Shown here: piece by piece, positions 1 to 7,291 of the stretch
Layout of the letters: each line of letters starts with the position of its first letter
How positions within the stretch are numbered: the first letter of the stretch is position 1
DNA from: an uncultured Eubacteriales bacterium
Lineage (GTDB): Bacteria > Bacillota > Clostridia > Oscillospirales > CAG-272
Reading direction: 5' to 3'
Assembly (NCBI GenBank): GCA_900546315.1
Contig: URCP01000090.1
Location: 1-11,450, forward strand
Length of the DNA stretch: 11,450 nucleotides
Translations under genes and position numbers: made by a program
Notes under the pieces: model-generated
Database searches by the model: none
Told to the model about the DNA's origin: nothing
Seen by the model: the letters and a program-made list of their open reading frames with translations, nothing else

Positions 1-3000
1 TGGCGGACGGGTCGTACTTCGACGACCGCAGCTCGCTCTACGGCGCGGTCAGCAGCGCTATCGGAATGCCGATAATGCTCATTCTCGAAGGATGGCTTAA
101 CACCGAAATCCGCTACAACTTCGACAAGGGCGAGTGGGAAGTCATCACGACCGGCGGCGGCTTCACCGCGGGCGGTCAGCTCGAGTACGAGAAGGTGTTC
201 AACGCGAAGAAGATACCAATCACCGCGAGCTTCAAGGTTCGCGGCGGCATAACGGTCGGCTTCGAGGCCGCCGTCAGATACGCGGAGCAGCTCGGGCTCG
301 AGTGGAGCGACGAGACGGCGCGCGCGGTCAACGACTACCTCACCGCGCTCAGAATAAACGCGTATCTCGAGTTCTTCGGCGGTCTCGGCTACGACAAGGG
401 CTTCACCGCGAAGATCGGAGTTTTCGGCACGATTGAGATAAACAACGAGAACAGGTTCTTAACGAGAAAGTACCTGAAGAATCCAGACGAGAGAAATCTC
501 AAGGGTCAGTACCTCCAGCTCGACGGCGAGGCGGGCATCAAGGCGGCGCTCGGCGTCGGACCGCTTGTCACCGAGATAACGCTCATATCGCTCGGATACA
601 GCACCAACTGGAGATTCAACGACTGGGACGAAATCTATAAGTACTGGAACGAGGCGTCGAGCGGGCTTGGCACCACCGGATGGATGGAAGGTCAGCCGGA
701 AGGACGGATGATGATCCGCGCGGCGAACTACTACGAACCGGAAATCCTTGTCGGAGAGCCTGTGACGAGGCTCCAGAGCCGCGATTACCTCGACGGCGCC
801 AGAAGGGAATGGAACACCGGCGGCATCTCGCTGTTCTCGGTGCGCGGGAATAACGGTGGGCTCGACTGGATCACGGAAAACGCTTATCCGTACGGCGAGC
901 AGCTGATTTCAGACGACGGTTCGATACTTGTACTAACAGACGACGGTGAAAGCGAGGATGTTACAGCCACAAGAATAGAATATATGACTGGCGGCACGCT
1001 GACCGGATATCAGAATCGGAAACCGATACCCGATGGCGGCGACGGCTTCTCCGGTTACGGCGACAGCTCGCCTGATCTTGACGGAGACTACAACTTCGCG
1101 GGCGCGGTATGGCTCCGCGAGAGCGCTACTCTTGGTCTTAAGGCGGGAAGCAATGTCACCGTTGAACAGCAGGCGGCGCTCCTGAACGGTCTCGAGGTCA
1201 TGGCGTCGATATGGGACGGCGAAAACTGGACGACAACAAGGCTGACAAACAACGGCACGCAGGAGCTTCTTCCGGTCATCGCGGTGAACGGGGACAAGGC
1301 GATAGCGGCATGGCGCTCGGTTCAGAGCGGCGAGAGCCTCTACGAGTTCGAGCAGGACCGCATACTTTGCAGGATTTACGACGGAAGCAAGTGGAGCGAT
1401 AAGACCTACACGCTCTACAACGGCAGCAACGGAAGCGTCACCGGTCTCGCGGCGGAAATGCTTGCCGATGGCACGGCGGCACTCGCGTTCTCGGTCGGAA
1501 GCGGAGACGACAGCGAAGTCTACTACATGATCGTTGACATAAACGCTAAAGACATCGAAAACAGCTGCAAGACGATAAGGGCGACGACGAACGGCGTCAC
1601 CGACGAGTCTCCCGAGCTCACGACCGCGGGCGAATATTTCGTTCTCGGCTGGCACAGGAGCGAGGACGTCTCCGGGACTTCGACGCATGACGTCGGGCTC
1701 CGTGTGTTTGACAAGAACGGCTCGCCGGTCGGCGATATGCCGGAAACCCTCGGAAGTTCGGTTGATACCGCGAAGTTCGATGGGCGGTTCGCTCTTACGG
1801 ACGGCGCGACCGGACTTGACGGCGTCTCGGTTGTTTACAACAACTCCGGCGCGGGAAATGACAGCAACGATATTATCCGGATGGTGAAGTTCGTGCAGAG
1901 CGGCAATAGTTACGCGCTCTCCGCGCCGACTGAGGCGGCGGTTCTGCCGGCGAACACCTCGACCGGTCACTTCGACGCGTACACCGACCCGGACGGAATG
2001 ACCGTAGGAATGGTCATGAACGCCGTCACCTACAGCACGACGGAATTCGACAATATCAGCTTCGAGTATGAAATCGGCGGGAAGACACAGACCGGTACCG
2101 GAAAGATACCGAAGGAGACCGTCTCGATCTACTCCTCGAACGCGTTCTACGAGAACAAGGTCGGAGTTACCGATATATACGTCGACTTCACGACTCTCGC
2201 GGCGGACTCGTATATACCGGTCAGCTTCACGGTGGAGAATCAGGGTATCGACACTATCGACAGTGTAACGGTCAGAATCGTCGGTTCTGGCGATCAGACC
2301 TTCGATAATCTCTCGATTGCTCCCGGAAAGAGCGCGGTTCTCTCCGCTGTCGCAAAGACTGAAACTGTCATCACTGATCTTGACTACACGATAACGGCAC
2401 ACTTCACTAACGACGACAATGCTTCCGCGGACGGTAAGATTTATCTCGACTATCCGGACGTCGGAATCTCGTCGGTGCGCGTCACCGGTGAGGCGGACGG
2501 TAAGCGCGAGTTCCTGACGACACTGTACAACCAGTCGGCGGCGTCGCTTGCGAAGGATAACAGGCGCGTGGTTCTCGGCGTCTATTCCGATCCGTCCTGC
2601 GAGACTCCGGTCAACGGGAAGTATTTCGAGGGCGGCGAGACTGACAAGGCGTATGAGGTCATCATCTCCGGAAACGCGCTGAGTGCCATCGACGGCGACG
2701 GATACGCGAAGAAGACAGTGTTCGATATCGGAAAATACGTCAGCGACGCGAAGCTCGACGAGATACCGGATTCCGGCGTGAATCTCTTCGTGAAGGCGCG
2801 CATCGAGCAGTATGTCGACGGAAAGTGGATCACCCTCCCCGAAGCCGACACGCTCAACAACCAGAAGACACTCACTTTCAACACTCATCTCACCGGAGAC
2901 CCCGTGACACTCTCGGTCGAGCTCGACAACAGTGGAAGCGGCACGGCGGCGAAGATCACCGTCCGCAACAATTCCCTGAAGGCGCGGTCCGGCGGACGGC

Positions 3001-4343
3001 TCATCGCGGCGCTTCTCGGCGCTGACGGCGGGCTTATCGAGACGAAAGACCTTGGGAACGTTCAGCTCAGCGGCGAGGAAACGCGCGTGATTCCCGTTAC
3101 CTTCAACGGTTCCGGAAGCCGCGTGGTAGTCAGATTTGCCGAGGGCTCGTCCGACGCGGGTAACGCGGACGCGAAGAGCATCACGATAGACGGTATGCCG
3201 CTCTCGCTCGACAACTTCGATGAGAACGACAGGGCGATACTGAGCAAGGTTCCTGAGGGCAGATATCTGCTGACAGTGATTCCGGAGAGTTCCGGCGCGA
3301 CCGTGAAGGTCAACGGCACAACGGCTGAGAACGGTATGTTCCAGATCTCGACCGGATACACGGATATGACCGTGCTTATCACGATCACGTCCGCCGACGG
3401 TAAGACCTCGAGAAACTACACGATTGAGATCACTCCCGAGAGCGACGGCGGGTTCATAATGCTGATCTTCCACAGCCTCTCGTTCGAGACAAACGGCGGA
3501 AGTGAGATCGAAACACTGAGAAAGCTCAGGGGAACAAGGATCGACCTTTCGGGTTATGTCCCGACCAAGGACGGATATATCTTCACCGGCTGGTACGCGG
3601 ATTCTTCGCTGACCGGAAAGGTTACCTCGGTCGACCTGAACTCCGACACGACCGTTTACGCGGGCTGGCTCGCGGAGGCGGGGACTGAGGAGCCGGATAC
3701 TCCGGACACGCCCGATATTCCTGACACTCCCGACAAGCCTGACACTACCGATCATCCGGCGCTTCCGGGTGAGGCGACGGATGTCGTGAATCCGTTTATC
3801 GACGTCTACGAGTCCGACTGGTTCTATGACGACGTGATGTTCGCGTACGGAAACGGCATACTCATCGGCACTTCAGAGGATATGTTCAGCCCGTTCGCGA
3901 AGACCACCCGCACTATGATCGCCGTCATCCTCTGGAGGATGGAGGGAAGCCCCGAGCCGGAAGGAAGGGCGGACTTCACCGATGTTCCGGACGACACATG
4001 GTTCACCGACGCGGTCTCGTGGACTTATGAGAACGGAATCTTCAAGGGCTACGGCGACGGAAGGTTCGGCGCGCTCGACTCGATAACCCGCGAACAGCTC
4101 GCGACGATTCTCTACAGGCTCGCCGCACGGCGCGGATACGACGTCACTATAACCGGCGACGGCTACAAGGACAACGACGTCATCTCGGAATACGCGCGTG
4201 AAGCCGCGAAGTGGGCTCAGGCGTTGAGACTCTTCGAGATCGGCATCGAAGGAAAGCTCGTGCCCGGACAGATCGTTGGAAGAATGGAGGTCGCGGTCGC
4301 GCTCCACAGATTCTGCGCGGAATACCGCGACGACGAGGAATAA
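1..4343 (+). CDS. Large secreted SLH-domain cell-surface protein (5' end outside window)
   Basis: The reading frame is open from base 3, upstream of the first in-window ATG at 66, so the true start and any signal peptide lie outside the window. At least 1446 residues are visible. Residue numbers here count from the ATG at 66. The first ~220 residues are Gly/Tyr-rich beta-type sequence. Residues ~340-700 contain repeated stretches of the kind seen in propeller or sialidase-like folds (for example IWDGENWT and AWRSV). Residues ~700-960 look like CARDB-type adhesion modules (SFTVENQGIDT). A cadherin-like beta-sandwich domain follows at ~1051-1122, an InlB/Listeria-Bacteroides repeat at ~1137-1203 (FETNGGS, GWYADSSLTGKVT, TVYAGW), a Pro-Asp linker at ~1209-1228, then three SLH motifs from ~1241 to the end (FIDVYESDWFYDD, DFTDVPDDTWFTDAV, and a degenerate third). 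SLH motifs bind pyruvylated secondary wall polymer, so the protein is probably wall-anchored at its C-terminus and displays the rest as an adhesin or binding surface. The ligand cannot be told. It ends in TAA and is followed by its own terminator. Confidence 0.9.
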   Translation, partial: ADGSYFDDRSSLYGAVSSAIGMPIMLILEGWLNTEIRYNFDKGEWEVITTGGGFTAGGQLEYEKVFNAKKIPITASFKVRGGITVGFEAAVRYAEQLGLEWSDETARAVNDYLTALRINAYLEFFGGLGYDKGFTAKIGVFGTIEINNENRFLTRKYLKNPDERNLKGQYLQLDGEAGIKAALGVGPLVTEITLISLGYSTNWRFNDWDEIYKYWNEASSGLGTTGWMEGQPEGRMMIRAANYYEPEILVGEPVTRLQSRDYLDGARREWNTGGISLFSVRGNNGGLDWITENAYPYGEQLISDDGSILVLTDDGESEDVTATRIEYMTGGTLTGYQNRKPIPDGGDGFSGYGDSSPDLDGDYNFAGAVWLRESATLGLKAGSNVTVEQQAALLNGLEVMASIWDGENWTTTRLTNNGTQELLPVIAVNGDKAIAAWRSVQSGESLYEFEQDRILCRIYDGSKWSDKTYTLYNGSNGSVTGLAAEMLADGTAALAFSVGSGDDSEVYYMIVDINAKDIENSCKTIRATTNGVTDESPELTTAGEYFVLGWHRSEDVSGTSTHDVGLRVFDKNGSPVGDMPETLGSSVDTAKFDGRFALTDGATGLDGVSVVYNNSGAGNDSNDIIRMVKFVQSGNSYALSAPTEAAVLPANTSTGHFDAYTDPDGMTVGMVMNAVTYSTTEFDNISFEYEIGGKTQTGTGKIPKETVSIYSSNAFYENKVGVTDIYVDFTTLAADSYIPVSFTVENQGIDTIDSVTVRIVGSGDQTFDNLSIAPGKSAVLSAVAKTETVITDLDYTITAHFTNDDNASADGKIYLDYPDVGISSVRVTGEADGKREFLTTLYNQSAASLAKDNRRVVLGVYSDPSCETPVNGKYFEGGETDKAYEVIISGNALSAIDGDGYAKKTVFDIGKYVSDAKLDEIPDSGVNLFVKARIEQYVDGKWITLPEADTLNNQKTLTFNTHLTGDPVTLSVELDNSGSGTAAKITVRNNSLKARSGGRLIAALLGADGGLIETKDLGNVQLSGEETRVIPVTFNGSGSRVVVRFAEGSSDAGNADAKSITIDGMPLSLDNFDENDRAILSKVPEGRYLLTVIPESSGATVKVNGTTAENGMFQISTGYTDMTVLITITSADGKTSRNYTIEITPESDGGFIMLIFHSLSFETNGGSEIETLRKLRGTRIDLSGYVPTKDGYIFTGWYADSSLTGKVTSVDLNSDTTVYAGWLAEAGTEEPDTPDTPDIPDTPDKPDTTDHPALPGEATDVVNPFIDVYESDWFYDDVMFAYGNGILIGTSEDMFSPFAKTTRTMIAVILWRMEGSPEPEGRADFTDVPDDTWFTDAVSWTYENGIFKGYGDGRFGALDSITREQLATILYRLAARRGYDVTITGDGYKDNDVISEYAREAAKWAQALRLFEIGIEGKLVPGQIVGRMEVAVALHRFCAEYRDDEE
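3693..3752 (+). repeat. Pro-Asp tripeptide repeat linker in the SLH protein
   Basis: About twenty codons encode a run of P-D-x units (PDTPDTPDIPDTPDKPD). The DNA is a degenerate 9-base-scale repeat built on ccgga/cccga/cctga. Such rigid acidic Pro-rich linkers commonly sit between wall-anchoring domains and the displayed part of Gram-positive surface proteins. Here it separates the InlB-type repeat from the three SLH motifs. Copy number could vary between strains. Confidence 0.8.
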
Positions 4344-4357
4344 TCTGACAGAATAAG

Positions 4358-4397
4358 AACACCGGCGGGTGACGAGAATGTCATCCGCCGGTGTTTT
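4358..4397 (+). terminator. Intrinsic terminator of the SLH protein gene
   Basis: A 16-bp stem (4358-4373 with 4380-4395, one G-U pair) has a 6-base loop and runs into TTTT at 4394-4397. It lies 15 bases after the stop codon of the SLH gene. The minus-strand reading has no comparable U tract, so it acts on the plus strand. Confidence 0.9.
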
Positions 4398-4403
4398 CGC
4401 GTG

Positions 4404-4430
4404 AAAAAAGGGCGCCGACAAGCGACGCCC
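4404..4430 (-). terminator. Intrinsic terminator of the NhaC gene
   Basis: Read on the minus strand, GGGCGTCG pairs with CGGCGCCC across a 5-base loop (4410-4417 with 4423-4430) and is followed by six T (4404-4409). It lies 14 bases after the NhaC stop codon, facing the terminator of the convergent SLH gene. Confidence 0.9.
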
Positions 4431-4443
4431 GGATTGTTATGAT

Positions 4444-6135
4444 TTACGCTTTATTTGTCTTTCTGAACTTCGCGAGCAGGACAACTCCGACCGTGCAGAC
4501 GATCGAGACAACAAGTCCTATCCAGCCGTTCGACGTGAGACCGCCGACGAGATAGCCGACGAACGAGCAGACCGCCACCGTCACGGCATACGGAAGCTGC
4601 GTCGAGACGTGATTTATGTGGTCACAGCGCGCTCCGGCGGACGACATGATCGTTGTGTCAGAGATCGGCGAGCAGTGGTCTCCGCAGACAGCGCCCGCGA
4701 GGCAGGCGGACATTCCGATGTACAGAAGGTCGCTCGACATCGGGAAGATGCTGACGACAATCGGGATGAGTATTCCGAAAGTACCCCACGACGTTCCGGT
4801 CGCGAACGCGAGCAGGCACGCCACGACGAAAATGACCGCCGGAAGGAACAGCGAGAGCCCCGCAGCCGCGTGCTCCATCAGCCCGCCGATGAACACGCTC
4901 GCGCCGAGAAGGTTCGTCATGTTCTTGAGCGCCGTCGCGAAGGTGAGAATCAGGATCGCCGGAACCATCGCGTTGAAGCCCTTCGGGATGCACGCCATAG
5001 CGTCCTTGAAGGTTATGACGCGTCTCGCGACAAGGTAAGCTACCGTGATGACAAGCGTTATGACGCCGCCCCACGGCAGACCGACCGTCGCGTCGGTGTC
5101 CGCGAAAGCGTCAATGAAGCTGACGCCTGAAAGGATTCCGCCGACATACACGAGTCCGAACACGCAGACGATGACCAGAACGATTACCGGAAGTATCAGG
5201 TCGATCATTCTGCCCTTGTCGTTGTGCTCGATGTCCTCGCCGTGATTGCTGCTCTCGCCGGTCGTGAAGAGGTCGCCCTTCTCGATGGCGTTACGCTCAT
5301 GGATCGCCATAGGACCGTAATCGATCTTCATGAACACGGTCAGTAGGATGAAGAGCAGGGTCATCAGCGAATAATAGTTGTACGGAATCGCGCGGATGAA
5401 GAGCTCTATGCCGTTCATTCCTGTGCCTTCGGCGTACTTCGAGACAGCCGCCGCCCACGAGGAGATCGGCGCTATCATGCAGATAGGCGCCGCCGTAGCG
5501 TCGATGAGATACGCGAGCTTCGCGCGGGAGACCTTATGCGAGTCGGTCACGGGCAGCATAACGCTTCCGACCGTCAGGCAGTTGAAGTAGTCGTCGATGA
5601 AAATCAGCACGCCGAGCGCGAAGGTCGCGAGCATAGCTCCGGTGCGGGTCTTTATGTGCACCTTCGCCCATCTTCCGAACGCCTCGGTCGCTCCCGTCTT
5701 GTTGATCAGCGCGACGAGCACTCCGAGAATCACGAGGAATATGAAGATTCCCGCGCTCCCGGCGACCGCCTCGATGAGACCGTTGTTGATTATCGAGTCG
5801 ATGGTGTCAAGCGGGCTGAACGACGACGCCAGAAGTCCGCCGACAACAATTCCGATGAACAGGGAAGAGTAAACCTCCTTGGTTATCAGCGCGAGCCCGA
5901 TCGCGATGACAGGCGGCACGAGCGCCCAGAACGTCGCGTAGAACATACCGGCGGGCTCCTCTTCCTCTTCGACGATAACTTCCTCAATGACAGCCTCTCC
6001 GGTCCCGGGCGCGTCCTCCGGCCCGCCCTCAGCGAAGACGCCGACCGTAAACATCGCCGTCATGACGACCGCGAGAACGACGAGCAGGATTATGCCTGTC
6101 CGCCTTGTTTTCGCGGTTTTCTGTGATAAAAACAT
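4444..6135 (-). CDS. nhaC: NhaC-family Na+/H+ antiporter with signal-peptide-like N-terminal extension
   Basis: A polytopic inner-membrane antiporter of the NhaC family (ion transporter superfamily), expected to exchange cytoplasmic Na+ for H+ and so help sodium and pH homeostasis. Some relatives swap amino-acid or organic-acid metabolites instead, so the substrate is not certain. Hydrophobic segments run through most of the 563 residues. Family-like motifs are FIDDYFN at ~179-185, AFATGTSWGTFG at ~443-454 and GDHCSPISDTTIMSSAG from ~485. The ATG at 6135 is chosen over the one at 6150 because GGAGGA at 6143-6148 lies within the longer version and is correctly spaced (7 bases) for 6135. Unusually, residues 1-35 look like a cleavable Sec signal peptide (KTAKTRR, a hydrophobic run, then GVFA before EGG). 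A ~27-residue acidic linker follows (five consecutive Glu at ~56-60) before the normal first membrane segment. It is monocistronic, with its own promoter and terminator. Confidence 0.92.
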   Translation of the reverse strand: MFLSQKTAKTRRTGIILLVVLAVVMTAMFTVGVFAEGGPEDAPGTGEAVIEEVIVEEEEEPAGMFYATFWALVPPVIAIGLALITKEVYSSLFIGIVVGGLLASSFSPLDTIDSIINNGLIEAVAGSAGIFIFLVILGVLVALINKTGATEAFGRWAKVHIKTRTGAMLATFALGVLIFIDDYFNCLTVGSVMLPVTDSHKVSRAKLAYLIDATAAPICMIAPISSWAAAVSKYAEGTGMNGIELFIRAIPYNYYSLMTLLFILLTVFMKIDYGPMAIHERNAIEKGDLFTTGESSNHGEDIEHNDKGRMIDLILPVIVLVIVCVFGLVYVGGILSGVSFIDAFADTDATVGLPWGGVITLVITVAYLVARRVITFKDAMACIPKGFNAMVPAILILTFATALKNMTNLLGASVFIGGLMEHAAAGLSLFLPAVIFVVACLLAFATGTSWGTFGILIPIVVSIFPMSSDLLYIGMSACLAGAVCGDHCSPISDTTIMSSAGARCDHINHVSTQLPYAVTVAVCSFVGYLVGGLTSNGWIGLVVSIVCTVGVVLLAKFRKTNKA

Positions 6136-6142
6136 TGAAACA

Positions 6143-6148
6143 TCCTCC
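6143..6148 (-). promoter_or_regulatory. Ribosome binding site deciding the NhaC start
   Basis: GGAGGA on the minus strand lies 7 bases before the ATG at 6135. The upstream ATG at 6150 overlaps this site (ATGGAGGATG), so it cannot use it and has no good site of its own. Confidence 0.85.
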
Positions 6149-6191
6149 ATAGTTATTAGGGGTCGGCAAAAACCAACCCATTATACATTAA

Positions 6192-6220
6192 ATAGTAGCA
6201 CACTTTCTTCCTTTTGTCAA
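6192..6220 (-). promoter_or_regulatory. Sigma-A promoter of the NhaC gene
   Basis: On the minus strand a perfect TTGACA (6215-6220) is separated by 17 bases from TACTAT (6192-6197), with an upstream TG giving an extended -10. Transcription would start near 6185, a ~50-base leader before the NhaC start. A second -10-like TATAAT lies slightly downstream, but without a -35 at the right distance. Confidence 0.85.
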
Positions 6221-6310
6221 GATGTTTCAAAAAAGTGATCAAACTTTGGCGCATTGTACAAAAAACACCGCAAAAATTATAACGCGCTGATACGCTAATA
6301 TGGTCGATAT

Positions 6311-6353
6311 AAAAAAGCTCCCGGACTGCCGCTGAGCGACGGCGCCGGGAACT
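6311..6353 (-). terminator. Intrinsic terminator of the PDZ protein gene
   Basis: On the minus strand AGTTCCCGG (6345-6353) pairs with CCGGGAGCT (6317-6325). An inner GCCG/CGGC stem lies in the loop, and six T follow (6311-6316). It begins 11 bases after the PDZ gene stop codon. The plus-strand side is also T-rich, but no plus-strand gene reads into it. Confidence 0.85.
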
Positions 6354-6363
6354 CTTTTGTTTT

Positions 6364-6972
6364 TCAGTGCACACCCTTCACTATATACACATCGGTGTAC
6401 TTATTGCGCCGGAAGACGCGGATATGAACGTCATCGCCGTCCGGGATCGGGTCGTAGACCTCTCTCAGTGACTCTATGTCGCGTATCTCGTTGTCGTTTA
6501 TCGTGACGATTATATCGCCCGCTATGAGATCCCTCAGCGCCGCGTTTCTGGTCGGGTCCGCCGAACGCACCATCACGCCGACCGGTATCATGAACCTCGA
6601 TGCGAGATCCGGCGTCACCGTGTCGAGCGACATTCCGGTGTAAAGCTCGTCAGAATCGCCGTTATCGTCTGGAGCTGCCGGGGCGCGCAGCTCGGTCGGC
6701 TCGGAGGCGGAGAAAATCGTCCCCTCCGGGAAATACAGACCGGGGTTCGCCTTCAGGAAATCGAACAGCAGTATCCCGCCGAGCACGCCAGACAGACCTG
6801 TGAACACGCAGACCATAGAGATCAGCACGATCGCCGCCGGGTGAACTCCGGAGAGCCTGCGACGGCAATCCTCATAGTTCCAGCGGCTGCTGAACCCGCC
6901 GAACGTGTGGCTGTCGTCATAATTTTCCTTAGCCGACTTCTTTTCCTTGTCGACAGTAAAAAATGAGAGCAT
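6364..6972 (-). CDS. Membrane-anchored PDZ-domain protein, HtrA-like without the protease domain
   Basis: This 202-residue protein has a charged cytoplasmic N-terminus (~1-45), one membrane segment (~46-71), a short Pro/Ala/Asp linker and one HtrA-type PDZ domain (~113-199). The PDZ shows LYTGMSLDTVTPDLA, the PVGVMV strand, and LIAGDIIVTINDNEI, corresponding to the usual GLKPGDVIxxINGxxV. Classical DegP/HtrA proteins have a trypsin-like domain of about 200 residues with His, Asp and GNSGG Ser residues between the anchor and the PDZ. None of that is present here, and the reading frame is intact, so the protein is not simply frameshifted. It probably binds C-terminal or unfolded peptides outside the membrane, or modulates another protease or kinase (inference). 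GGAGG lies 4 bases before the ATG, a slightly short spacing, but no better in-frame start exists before the membrane segment. It follows the sensor kinase gene on the same strand but has its own promoter. Confidence 0.8.
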   Translation of the reverse strand: MLSFFTVDKEKKSAKENYDDSHTFGGFSSRWNYEDCRRRLSGVHPAAIVLISMVCVFTGLSGVLGGILLFDFLKANPGLYFPEGTIFSASEPTELRAPAAPDDNGDSDELYTGMSLDTVTPDLASRFMIPVGVMVRSADPTRNAALRDLIAGDIIVTINDNEIRDIESLREVYDPIPDGDDVHIRVFRRNKYTDVYIVKGVH

Positions 6973-7120
6973 AACTCCTCCGTGAAAGAATCAGAACATC
7001 ACCCGGGAACATTCAGCAAAAATCCGCCCCGCAGGTGACAAATGGAAACGTTTTTCCGCACTGAGAATTATTTCTGCCAGGAAAAACACGCACGATCCGT
7101 TACGTGAGATCGTATATAAG

Positions 7121-7129
7121 ATTATACCA
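7121..7129 (-). promoter_or_regulatory. Extended -10 promoter of the PDZ gene
   Basis: On the minus strand TGG followed by TATAAT (7121-7126) makes an extended -10 element. No convincing -35 is seen 16-18 bases upstream. The start would be near 7114, giving a leader of about 140 bases. A 6-bp inverted repeat, ACGATC-N10-GATCGT (7092-7113), begins at the predicted start and could be an operator or a 5' hairpin. A second small hairpin, GGAAA/TTTCC, is at 7044-7057. The rest of the 6973-7291 gap holds nothing else I can identify apart from the kinase terminator. Confidence 0.6.
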
Positions 7130-7223
7130 GATAAATATTAATAAAGATAGGGGATTTCTTGCATAATGATTAATCCGGAATAAATTTTATATCTCGCGCG
7201 TGTAAAGAAAAATCATACCCTCA

Positions 7224-7264
7224 AAAAGCGGGCGGCAGAGCCGTTTTTCCGGAAATGCCGCCCG
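7224..7264 (-). terminator. Intrinsic terminator of the histidine kinase gene
   Basis: On the minus strand CGGGCGGCA (7256-7264) pairs with TGCCGCCCG (7229-7237). The outer stem is 9 bp with an 18-base loop region and is followed by C then TTTTT (7224-7228). It lies ~28 bases after the kinase stop codon, so the kinase and PDZ genes are likely separate transcripts. Confidence 0.85.
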
Positions 7265-7291
7265 AAAACGCAGACAATATATGACTATGCT

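Noticed and set aside
933..3755. A 940-codon open frame on the minus strand opposite the SLH gene
   Set aside because: It is a shadow of the GC-rich codon use of the plus-strand gene. Its translation is Arg/Val-rich with no domain, and the plus strand encodes clear surface modules.
5536..6126. Long plus-strand frames opposite the NhaC gene
   Set aside because: The translations are Arg/Glu/Asp-rich and lack any fold. NhaC on the minus strand carries all family motifs.
6156..6374. A 72-codon minus-strand frame between NhaC and the PDZ gene
   Set aside because: It spans the PDZ terminator and the NhaC promoter, and its product has no recognisable feature.
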